From Clostridia bacterium (GTDB lineage Bacteria > Bacillota > Clostridia > Oscillospirales > CAG-272), in contig JAFTIH010000047.1 in NCBI GenBank assembly GCA_017456985.1, positions 1 through 33,640 of the forward strand: DNA of 33,640 bases, written 5' to 3'. The notes beneath the pieces were generated by a model. The model made no database searches and was not told where the DNA came from. It saw only the letters and a list, made by a program, of their open reading frames with translations. Below are positions 13,607 through 20,812 of the stretch, piece after piece; position 1 is the first letter of the stretch; every line of letters begins with the position of its first letter. Both the position numbers and the translations under genes were made by a program.

Positions 13607-14866
13607 ATGGAGCGTTTGGAACAGTTAACGGCGGGCTATATCAAGATCGGGGAAGCGGCGGAGCGCTTTGGCGTATCGGCGCGGCGCGTGCAGGCGCTTT
13701 GCGCCAAGGGACGCATTGCGGGTGCCGTGCAGGTCGGCAGAGAGTGGCTCATCCCCGCCGACACAAAGAAGCCCGCGGACGGGCGCACCCGCGCAGAGCG
13801 AAGCGCGGGGGAAGAGGACATGCCGCTCCCGCGCAAGACACCCTTTTTATCTATGACGGATCTGTACCGCACGGCGGGCAAAGCCGACGAGGTCGCGCGC
13901 ACGCTGGCGGACAATCACGAGGCGCAGGTGCTCTTTGAGGCATTCATCGCTTACTCGCGCGGCGAGATCGACCGCGTATATGAGAAGGCAAGCTATCTGC
14001 TCGGCAAGCACTCGGGCTTTTACGCCATCCTTTCGGCGGGGATGCTGCTTGCCCAGTGCGCCATCTGGCAGGGGGACATCGCGATGTGGCGGCGCGCCAA
14101 GATCCATATCGCCGAGGCGCCCGCAAAAAGCGACATTGACCGCGACGTGATGCTCCTTTCCATCAGCGCGGTGGATATTATGCTGTATAGCGTGGATAGC
14201 TTTCCCGCTTGGTTCAAATCGGGATGCTTTGCGCCGCTTCCCGACGATGCGCTCCCCGCCGCGAGCGTATATTACGCGAAGTATCTGTACGCCGCCGCGT
14301 ACGCCGTGGCAACGGGCTCCCAGCGCCTTGAGGGGGTGGAGAGGCTTTCGCTGATGAGCATGATCCCCGCCACGCTTGAGCCGCTCATTTCCTGGGTGCG
14401 CGCCGGTAAAACGATCATGGCGGAGATCTATCTGCGTCTGACCTGCGCCACCGCATACCATTTAAGCGGCAACGACGGGGAAGCGTGCCGCCACATCGAC
14501 CGCGCGCTGGCGCTGGCGCTCCCCGACCGCCTGTACGGCGTGCTTGCGGAATACTGCCGCGCGCTCGACACGCTGATGGAAAAGCGCCTATCCCCCTTGG
14601 ACGGCGCGGCGTGGGCGCAGGTCAAGCAGCTTTATAAGACCTACGGCGAGGGCTGGGCGCGTTTAAGCGGACACGTGCGCGGACGCACGGTGGTCACCAC
14701 CCTCACTCCCAAGCAGCGCGAGATCGCCAAGCTCGCCGCCTTCGGGCTATCCAACCGCGAGATCGCGGAAAAGCTGGATATGTCGCTTGCGGGCATCAAG
14801 CAGGCGTTGCTCGCCATCACGGACAAGCTGGGCGTAGGACGCGACCGCTTCGCCGCGTTTTTGTAA
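13607..14866 (+). CDS. Regulator with N-terminal excisionase-type HTH and C-terminal LuxR HTH
   Basis: 419 residues from ATG 13607; AGAGG lies 5 bases upstream. Residues about 10-50 are a MerR/excisionase-like helix-turn-helix (YIKIGEAAERFGVSARRVQ, CAKGRIAGAVQVGREWLIP). The middle 280 residues are all-helical and TPR-like (AYSRGEIDRVYEKASYLLG, YHLSGNDGEACRHIDRALAL), as in MalT/LAL-type sensor regions but without an ATPase domain. Residues about 366-419 are a LuxR/GerE helix-turn-helix (TPKQREIAKLAAFGLSNREI, AEKLDMSLAGIKQALLAI). It is a soluble transcription factor with two different DNA-binding ends. It probably binds the dyad at 13547-13586. Targets are unknown; the surface protein operon just downstream is one candidate. 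Confidence 0.9.
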   Translation: MERLEQLTAGYIKIGEAAERFGVSARRVQALCAKGRIAGAVQVGREWLIPADTKKPADGRTRAERSAGEEDMPLPRKTPFLSMTDLYRTAGKADEVARTLADNHEAQVLFEAFIAYSRGEIDRVYEKASYLLGKHSGFYAILSAGMLLAQCAIWQGDIAMWRRAKIHIAEAPAKSDIDRDVMLLSISAVDIMLYSVDSFPAWFKSGCFAPLPDDALPAASVYYAKYLYAAAYAVATGSQRLEGVERLSLMSMIPATLEPLISWVRAGKTIMAEIYLRLTCATAYHLSGNDGEACRHIDRALALALPDRLYGVLAEYCRALDTLMEKRLSPLDGAAWAQVKQLYKTYGEGWARLSGHVRGRTVVTTLTPKQREIAKLAAFGLSNREIAEKLDMSLAGIKQALLAITDKLGVGRDRFAAFL

Positions 14867-14880
14867 TTTCATCCATAACG

Positions 14881-14924
14881 AGCACCACCGTTTCACAGGG
14901 AAAACGGTGGTGCTTTTCCTTTTT
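14881..14924 (+). terminator. Rho-independent terminator of the regulator gene
   Basis: AGCACCACCGTTT (14881-14893) pairs with AAACGGTGGTGCT (14902-14914), followed by TTTCCTTTTTT. Confidence 0.95.
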
Positions 14925-14988
14925 TCACGCCAAAGCACACCGCCAAATTTGCTTCATTTGGGTAATTCCGCGCGCAAGAAAATTTTGC

Positions 14989-14994
14989 TATACT
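14989..14994 (+). promoter_or_regulatory. Extended -10 of the surface protein operon
   Basis: TATACT preceded by TGC. The -35 position (14966-14971, TTCCGC) is poor, so this is an extended -10 type promoter that may need an activator. Confidence 0.6.
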
Positions 14995-15021
14995 AGGTAC
15001 AGAAAGGAAAAAGGAGGGCGT

Positions 15022-15369
15022 ATGAGTAACGAAAAAGACTACGGCACCCCGACGCCCTTCGAGGGCGCGCCGTATAAAACGGTCCACGCGTTCGGGCACA
15101 CCTTTTCTCTTACCTACGGATATTATGAGGAAAGAGACCGCACCCACCCGCCCGACGTCCTGTATCCCGATCTTGCAAAGTATCCCGTCTTTACCGAAGC
15201 GGGCGAGCCGCTGGTGACGCTGATGCAGGACGCCTGCGCACATTTCCGTCCCGCCGCAGAGCGGCACCCCGACGCCACCTGTGCCGAGTGCGAGCACCTT
15301 TTGCGCGGCGAGGACTGGTTTGGGCTGTGCCGATGCAAAGAAAACCGAAAAAAGAAAAACGATTTATGA
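15022..15369 (+). CDS. Small Cys-motif protein of unknown function
   Basis: 115 residues. AAAAAGGAGGGCGT precedes the ATG. The body is rich in Pro, Tyr, His and Asp (THPPDVLYPDLAKYPVF). The C-terminal CAECEHLLRGEDWFGLCRC has a C-x2-C...C-x-C arrangement that could hold one zinc or metal ion, and a basic tail (KENRKKKNDL) follows. No signal peptide or membrane segment. The next gene begins 18 bases downstream, so this protein shares a transcript with the large surface protein. I recognise no family. Confidence 0.78.
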   Translation: MSNEKDYGTPTPFEGAPYKTVHAFGHTFSLTYGYYEERDRTHPPDVLYPDLAKYPVFTEAGEPLVTLMQDACAHFRPAAERHPDATCAECEHLLRGEDWFGLCRCKENRKKKNDL

Positions 15370-15387
15370 TATAAGGAGAACAAACCT

Positions 15388-18300
15388 ATGAAAAACAAGC
15401 TATTCACCATTTTGCTTGCCATCCTCGTGGTCGTATCCGTCATCCCCGTATCGACGGTACAGGCGGCAGAGATCCCCACCGAAGGACTTTACGTCGCGAT
15501 GCACGACTCCTACGGTGACACCTGGAACGGCAACGCACTTTCCATCCTCACGGATACGGAATATCTTGGCGACACGACCGTGGGGGAGAGCTACGAGGGC
15601 TCCTTTGCGGACGCCGCCGTCACCGAGGCGGATGGATTGCACGTATTCTGGACGGCGGGCGAGTACGCCTACGAATGCTCCTTCGAGATCTACCTTGACG
15701 GCACAGAGATCTTTGCGGCAGATACCACGGCGTGCGAAGGCTTTGTCGACGGTGCGTGTATTTTCTCAACGGACACCGCCCCCGCCACCGAGATCACCGT
15801 CAGCTTTGACGCGGGCGGCGGCACGGGCGAAATGGAGCCCGTAAGCGCCCTCTCGGGCTGGGTCAAGCTCCCTCTCCGCGGCGATTTCACGCCCCCCGAG
15901 GGCAAGGTCTTCGCGGCGTGGTCGCTAAATGAGGGCGGCGCGCCCCTCGCGAGCGGCTTTGCCAAGCTCTCCGCAAGCGCCACCGTTTACGCGCTTTATA
16001 AGGACGTCGCTCCCGTTTACGTAGGAGCGCTTGCGCTTTCGGATGGCGACTATTTTGATCCCGAGACGGGCAGCATCACAAAGAGCGCCCCTGCGGGCGG
16101 CTATCTGCATTACGCGGACGGCGTGCTGACGCTCAAGGACTTTAAGTACGTTGTCGAGGAGGAGACCGTCGAAGTTTTCGATGCGCCTGCGTTTCTCTGC
16201 ACGACGCGGGATCTGACGTTGGTGCTCACGGGCGAAAACCGGATCCAACTGCCGGGCGAGGGCGCGGTCCTTTACGCCTACGAGGGCTCCCTCACCGTCA
16301 CGGGCGACGGCACCCTGACGACCACGGCGGAAACCGCTTTTTCCGTGGCGGATGACTTTACGCTGCTAAGCGGCACGATCGTTCTGTCGTACGGTCTTGA
16401 GGGCATCTTCGCAGGCGGCGACGTCACGCTCTCGGGCGGTGCGCTCTTAACGGAGCAGATGATCTACAACTTTACCGTTTCGGCAGAGGGAAGCATTTCC
16501 GTCACGGGCGGAAGGGCAGTTCTTCGGGCGTCGTACGGCTTAACGGCACAGGAAAACGTTACCATTTCGGGCGGTGCGCTCCACTTGCACGCCATGACTG
16601 CCATTCGCACAGGAAGAAGCATCGCGCTGTCGGGCGGTAGCGTCATTATCGAAAACGCTTTGCAGGGTCTGATCGCAGGCGAGAACGTTGATATTTCGGG
16701 CGAAGCGCTGTTTCTCTCCATTTCGTCCGAGGACGTCGCCATCCTTTTGGCGCCTTACTTTGAGGACGAGAGCACCGAGGAGAACACGATCACCATTGCC
16801 GAAGGGCTTACCGTGCTTCCCGAAGGCGTGACTGCCAAGAACGAGCTTGGGCTCCTCGTGGATGCGCAAAACACGATCGTAGCGGACCTCATCGTCGGCG
16901 AGATGGCTCCCATCTTTGACGAGGACACTTACGTGTGGCACGAAGGCGCTCACTGGCACCTTTGCGTGGACGCGAGCTGTCCGCTGGATCCTGCGAACCC
17001 CAACCATCGGCTCTTCGAGGGCTCGGGCTACGGTGAGCACACCGAGACCGACGGAGTTTGCTCCGTTTGTATGCCCGAGGATCTCCTTACGCGCGACCAC
17101 GTCAGCTTTGGCGAGCATCTCCTTTACGAGGGAACCTATCTGCTCGGGGAGGGCGTTTGGTCATCGCACGCTCCCACGCGAGGCGGTTACGCATACCTCG
17201 ACGACGGCACGCTGACGCTTCACGACTTCACCTTATCCACCTACAGCATAGAGCACATGCTCGACCCCGAGGCGTATCCCGATATTTCAAGCGACCGCAC
17301 GCTCGTGCTTGCGCCGCAAGGCATAACGCTCCGTCTTGTAGGCAAAAACGGTCTTTACAATACGAGCGCAGGCTTCGGCATTCTCGTTCTCGGTGACCTT
17401 ACCGTCGAGGGCGACGGCACGCTGCACCTCCCGGGGGAGGACGGCATTTTCGTGCAGAGCGGTGACGCGATCCTCTCGGGCGGCACGCTTGGTATCCATT
17501 CCTACGTAGACGGCATCAGCGTTTACGACGGCGATTTCCTTATGACGGACGGCGTGCTCCGCATCGATAGCGGTGACGGCGTGTACGTTAATCGCGGTGA
17601 CGTCACCGTCAAGGGCGGCGTGCTGGAGCTTGCGGTGATGAATGACGGTATTGACGTCACAAACGGTAACGTCACCGTGACGGGCGGCTCCTTCAAGATC
17701 AAGGCGGGCGACAACGGCTTCGAGTTAGATGCCGACGAAGAGCTCGCAAATTACGCGGAACTCGCGGCACTCACCGTGTCGGGCGGCTCCTTCGAGATCC
17801 GGGCAGAGGACGACGGCTTTGACGCCGAGGGCGCTCTGCGCATCACGGGCGGCTCCTTCTTCATCGACGCGATAAACGACGCCATCGACGGTCGCACCGT
17901 GCATCTGCTTGGCGGCAGCTTCACCCTGGACGCGGCGTGCTGCTACGTGATGTCAAACGAGGGTGTCACGCTCGGATGCGATCTCACACTCTCGCCCGAC
18001 GGTGCATACGAGCGCCGCTATGGTAACCCCGAGATGGGCGAGGACCCCGACGTCCTTCACGTCATCGATGTTCTTGACGAGGACCCCGTGACGCTTTCTT
18101 TGAAGGCGGGCGACACCTTCCGCCACGTCGATGCCGACAAGGACCACGTTTGCGACGTCTGCTCGCTCGCGTTCGACGAGTGCGTTGACACGGACAGCGA
18201 TCACCTTTGCAATCTGTGCGGAGAGAAGGTCTCCGACTGCGCGGACGCGGATAAAAATCACGTCTGCGACGTCTGCGGCGAGAAGGCATCCGACTGCGCG

Positions 18301-18516
18301 GACGCGGATAAAAACCACGCGTGTGACACCTGCGGCGAGAAGCTCTCCGACTGCGCAGACGCAGACGGCGACGGGTTATGCGACACCTGCGGCGCCGACC
18401 TCTCGGAGGGCGCGGATCTGCTCTGGCTGTGGATCACGCTCCCCTCGGTCGCGGTCGCGGGCGGCGGCGGATTTGCCCTGTATTGGTTCGTTTTGCGCAA
18501 GCGGTTCCTCGCATAA
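15388..18516 (+). CDS. Surface-anchored beta-helix (Cthe_2159-like) protein with Cys-rich repeats
   Basis: 1042 residues. A signal peptide at about 1-27 ends VSTVQAAE. A Listeria-Bacteroides type repeat (VSFDAGGGTGEMEPVS) lies near 131-205. Two long beta-helix sections follow, built from short turns such as GDVTLSGG, GNVTVTGGSFKIKAGDNGF and ALRITGGSFFIDAINDAIDG, as in the pectate-lyase-like, carbohydrate-binding Cthe_2159 family. Residues about 915-1005 hold five units of the type DADKNHVCDVCGEKxSDC. A hydrophobic helix (about 1011-1034) and LRKRFLA end the chain, a membrane anchor with no LPXTG. The AAGGAG ribosome site is clear. The protein is probably exposed on the cell and binds glycans; no catalytic residues were identified. 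Confidence 0.88.
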   Translation: MKNKLFTILLAILVVVSVIPVSTVQAAEIPTEGLYVAMHDSYGDTWNGNALSILTDTEYLGDTTVGESYEGSFADAAVTEADGLHVFWTAGEYAYECSFEIYLDGTEIFAADTTACEGFVDGACIFSTDTAPATEITVSFDAGGGTGEMEPVSALSGWVKLPLRGDFTPPEGKVFAAWSLNEGGAPLASGFAKLSASATVYALYKDVAPVYVGALALSDGDYFDPETGSITKSAPAGGYLHYADGVLTLKDFKYVVEEETVEVFDAPAFLCTTRDLTLVLTGENRIQLPGEGAVLYAYEGSLTVTGDGTLTTTAETAFSVADDFTLLSGTIVLSYGLEGIFAGGDVTLSGGALLTEQMIYNFTVSAEGSISVTGGRAVLRASYGLTAQENVTISGGALHLHAMTAIRTGRSIALSGGSVIIENALQGLIAGENVDISGEALFLSISSEDVAILLAPYFEDESTEENTITIAEGLTVLPEGVTAKNELGLLVDAQNTIVADLIVGEMAPIFDEDTYVWHEGAHWHLCVDASCPLDPANPNHRLFEGSGYGEHTETDGVCSVCMPEDLLTRDHVSFGEHLLYEGTYLLGEGVWSSHAPTRGGYAYLDDGTLTLHDFTLSTYSIEHMLDPEAYPDISSDRTLVLAPQGITLRLVGKNGLYNTSAGFGILVLGDLTVEGDGTLHLPGEDGIFVQSGDAILSGGTLGIHSYVDGISVYDGDFLMTDGVLRIDSGDGVYVNRGDVTVKGGVLELAVMNDGIDVTNGNVTVTGGSFKIKAGDNGFELDADEELANYAELAALTVSGGSFEIRAEDDGFDAEGALRITGGSFFIDAINDAIDGRTVHLLGGSFTLDAACCYVMSNEGVTLGCDLTLSPDGAYERRYGNPEMGEDPDVLHVIDVLDEDPVTLSLKAGDTFRHVDADKDHVCDVCSLAFDECVDTDSDHLCNLCGEKVSDCADADKNHVCDVCGEKASDCADADKNHACDTCGEKLSDCADADGDGLCDTCGADLSEGADLLWLWITLPSVAVAGGGGFALYWFVLRKRFLA
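18129..18410 (+). repeat. Coding repeat encoding CxxC units
   Basis: Five units of 18-20 codons at the end of the surface protein gene. The third and fourth are nearly identical at DNA level around GACTGCGCGGACGCGGATAA, which invites slippage and length variation. Each unit carries an Asp-rich calcium-loop-like DxDxDH part and a CxxC pair. Confidence 0.8.
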
Positions 18517-18584
18517 GCGCCCGCACCCACGGCATCTCCAAGCACCCGTCCGTGTGACGAGCCGTCACGCGGCAGAAAAAAAGA

Positions 18585-18614
18585 GAAGGGAAGACTGCGG
18601 TCTTCCCTTCTTTG
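18585..18614. terminator. Rho-independent terminator of the surface protein operon
   Basis: GAAGGGAAGAC TGCG GTCTTCCCTTC perfect stem, A-run upstream and TTTGC downstream. Confidence 0.88.
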
Positions 18615-18677
18615 CATAATGCAAACCATAGGTTAGCAAATTCTCGGTTTTTCGAAACAGTTTCGCAGGAAAAGCAG

Positions 18678-18706
18678 TTGACACGCTCTCAAAAGTGTGT
18701 TACAAT
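18678..18706 (+). promoter_or_regulatory. Promoter of the GH39 gene
   Basis: TTGACA (18678-18683), 17-bp spacer, TACAAT (18701-18706) with extended TGT. Confidence 0.9.
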
Positions 18707-18735
18707 AAAGAAAAAACGGAAACGAGGATGCTTTT

Positions 18736-20115
18736 ATGGAAAAGCCCATTTCTCTTTTGGTAGATTTTGATCGGACGACGGGCGCCGTCAAGCCTATGCA
18801 CGGTATCGGTCAGCCACCCTTGGCGGGATTTTCGTGTGAGAAGTTCCGCTATCTTTCGCGCGCGGGCATCCCCTTTTCCCGTCTGCACGACGTGGGCGGA
18901 GCGATGGGCGGCGGTCTTTACGTGGATATTCCCAACCTCTTCCGCGATTTTTCGGCGGATGAAAACGACCCCGCGTCCTACGACTTCGCCTTTACCGATA
19001 GAATTATGGAAGAGCTCGTCAGGGCGGGATGCGAGCCGTATTTCCGCCTGGGTGTGACGATCGAAAACCTGCACCTCGTCAAGGCGTACCGCATTTTCCC
19101 GCCCGCCGACTACGACAAGTGGGCGCGCGTGTGCGAGCACGTGGTGCGCCACTACAACGAGGGATGGGCAAACGGCTTCCATATGGGCATCCGTTACTTT
19201 GAGATCTGGAACGAGCCCGACGACTGCACCGAGCCGCACCTTGCGATGATGTGGCACGGCACGCCCGAGGAATATTACCGCCTGTACGCCGTCACTGCGC
19301 GACACTTAAAGGCGTGCTTCGGAGATACGATCAAGGTGGGCGGCTACGGACACTGCGGCGTTTACGAGTTTGAAAAGGACGAGAGCCTTGACGGCGAGAT
19401 CGGGGAAGAAACGTATATTTACGACTACACCATCTCCTTTATGCACGGCTTTTTCCGCTATATCCGCGAGGCGGGCGCACCGCTCGACTTTTTCTCCTGG
19501 CACGTATATGACAACTGCCACTCGTCAACGCGCGAGGATTTCCGCGTGATCGCCCGCCACGCCGACTACGTCCGAAGGATCCTCGACCGCTACGGCTACA
19601 CGGATGCCGAGCATCACTTGAACGAATGGAACCTGCACACCGACCGCGAGCACCGCGACGCACCCGTCGGCGCAGCAAAGTCCCTCGCCTTTATGACGAT
19701 GATGCAAAGGACGAGCACCGACTTAATGTGCTTTTACGACGGCGGCATCGGCTACAGCCCCTACCGCGCGCTCATCAATCCCGATACGGGCTATCCCTAC
19801 CGCACCTATTACGCCTTTATGATGTTCGGCACGCTCTACCGCCTTGGCAAGACGGTCGCGAGCACGTGCGAGGACGGACGGCTCTTTTCTCTCGCGGCAA
19901 GGCGGGGGCGTCAGGCGGCACTCGTGCTTGCCAACCCCTCGGGCGAGGAGCTTTCGGTATCGCTTTCGCTTACCGGTTTTTGCGCGAGCGCGTGCGAGGT
20001 GCTTCGCATCGACGAGGAGAACCGCTACACCTGCACGGGCGAGGACCTTGCGGACGGCACGCTCACGCTCCCCCCCTTCGGATGCGCGGAGATCCGCTTG
20101 TACGATTTAAAGTAA
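18736..20115 (+). CDS. GH39-like glycoside hydrolase (beta-xylosidase type)
   Basis: 459 residues, clan GH-A (beta/alpha)8 barrel. YFEIWNEPDDC carries the acid/base Glu160, and HHLNEWNLH carries the candidate nucleophile Glu297; the N-E-W pattern and the HGIGQPPLAG start fit family 39. A small beta-sandwich covers about 380-459 (LFSLAARRGRQAALVLANPS, GEELSVSLSLTGF). No signal peptide, so it would act on imported xylo-oligosaccharides or other small glycosides in the cytoplasm. It has its own promoter between terminators and is therefore monocistronic. Activity could also be alpha-L-iduronidase-like or another retaining specificity; xylosidase is the default family guess. Confidence 0.88.
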   Translation: MEKPISLLVDFDRTTGAVKPMHGIGQPPLAGFSCEKFRYLSRAGIPFSRLHDVGGAMGGGLYVDIPNLFRDFSADENDPASYDFAFTDRIMEELVRAGCEPYFRLGVTIENLHLVKAYRIFPPADYDKWARVCEHVVRHYNEGWANGFHMGIRYFEIWNEPDDCTEPHLAMMWHGTPEEYYRLYAVTARHLKACFGDTIKVGGYGHCGVYEFEKDESLDGEIGEETYIYDYTISFMHGFFRYIREAGAPLDFFSWHVYDNCHSSTREDFRVIARHADYVRRILDRYGYTDAEHHLNEWNLHTDREHRDAPVGAAKSLAFMTMMQRTSTDLMCFYDGGIGYSPYRALINPDTGYPYRTYYAFMMFGTLYRLGKTVASTCEDGRLFSLAARRGRQAALVLANPSGEELSVSLSLTGFCASACEVLRIDEENRYTCTGEDLADGTLTLPPFGCAEIRLYDLK

Positions 20116-20164
20116 CGCCCACCTTTTCCCTTGCGAAATTTTGGTATTTTCCACCAAAAGCATC

Positions 20165-20193
20165 TTGACAGGACAACATTCTTATGTTATAAT
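20165..20193 (+). promoter_or_regulatory. Perfect consensus promoter of the YbjN gene
   Basis: TTGACA (20165-20170), 17-bp spacer, TATAAT (20188-20193) with extended TGT. It is among the strongest promoter matches in the window and predicts high expression. A small dyad GTAAG gcaa CTTAC follows in the leader (20202-20215). Confidence 0.95.
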
Positions 20194-20246
20194 GTAATAA
20201 AGTAAGGCAACTTACCTCAAAAAACATAACACGGAGGATTATCACT

Positions 20247-20651
20247 ATGCTTGCATGCGCAGAACTCTTTACCAAGTTTCTTGAGTCCAAGGGGCTCAAC
20301 TTCAACGTTCGCGAGGATTCGGACGGCGACGTATTCGTTATGTTCCCCTACGACGGCAAGATCACCCGTTGCATTTTCAGCGGTGAGGAAGGCAAATATC
20401 TCTCCCTCTACCTCGTTTACGAGAACGTTCCCGAGGACAAGATGGCTGACGCGATCTTCCTTGCAAACGAGCTGAACACCAAGTGGAAGTGGGTCAAGTT
20501 CTACGTGGACGGCGACCGCGACCTGATGCTTCAGGACGACGCGATCCTTTCCGTTGACACGGCGGCTGACGAGGCGTTTGAGCTTCTTCTCCGTATGCTC
20601 AACATCGGTAAGGACTCCAAGCCCTCCATTATGAAGGCTCTTTACGCATAA
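20247..20651 (+). CDS. YbjN domain protein
   Basis: 134 residues with the YbjN fold pattern (alpha-beta-beta-beta-alpha... similar to type III secretion chaperones): an N-terminal helix LFTKFLESKGLNFNV, strands DVFVMFPYDGKITRCIF and KYLSLYLVYENVPE, a helix with AIFLANELNTKWKWVKFYVD and a C-terminal helix DEAFELLLRMLN. YbjN proteins are cytosolic and small and have been linked to stress and multi-copy suppression, but their biochemistry is unclear. CGGAGG precedes the ATG. The promoter is near-perfect and the codon choice is biased, so this is probably an abundant protein. It sits directly upstream of the Clp/FtsH fusion gene but is separated from it by a terminator. Confidence 0.85.
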   Translation: MLACAELFTKFLESKGLNFNVREDSDGDVFVMFPYDGKITRCIFSGEEGKYLSLYLVYENVPEDKMADAIFLANELNTKWKWVKFYVDGDRDLMLQDDAILSVDTAADEAFELLLRMLNIGKDSKPSIMKALYA

Positions 20652-20664
20652 CGCGTAGCCCCCT

Positions 20665-20724
20665 AACGGCTCATCGGGAGAGCGGTTCGCCCTGCGCGCC
20701 GTTCTGACCTATGAGCCGTTTTTT
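20665..20724 (+). terminator. Long structured terminator after YbjN
   Basis: Outer stem AACGGCTCAT (20665-20674) / ATGAGCCGTT (20711-20720) and inner stem AGAGCGG (20679-20685) / CCGTTCT (20699-20705, one G-U), with TTTTTT ending at 20724. An internal loop CGGG / GACCT separates the stems. Confidence 0.82.
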
Positions 20725-20759
20725 AGCCTATACAAACCAAAATCAAGCCCGTTTTTCGT

Positions 20760-20773
20760 GATAGGGCTCTATC
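20760..20773. other. Small dyad upstream of the Clp/FtsH fusion gene
   Basis: GATAG GGCT CTATC, 40 bases before the start codon. It may be an operator half-site pair or a leader hairpin. No convincing promoter was found between 20725 and 20812. Confidence 0.4.
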
Positions 20774-20812
20774 CGTGTTATCGTTTTCTTATCAAAATAC
20801 GAGGTTTTTACG

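Noticed and set aside
13307-13628. Open frames through the 46-bp repeats
   Set aside because: The unit is not a multiple of three and one copy has an inserted base, so frames shift between copies; the frames also run through the terminator and the consensus promoter.
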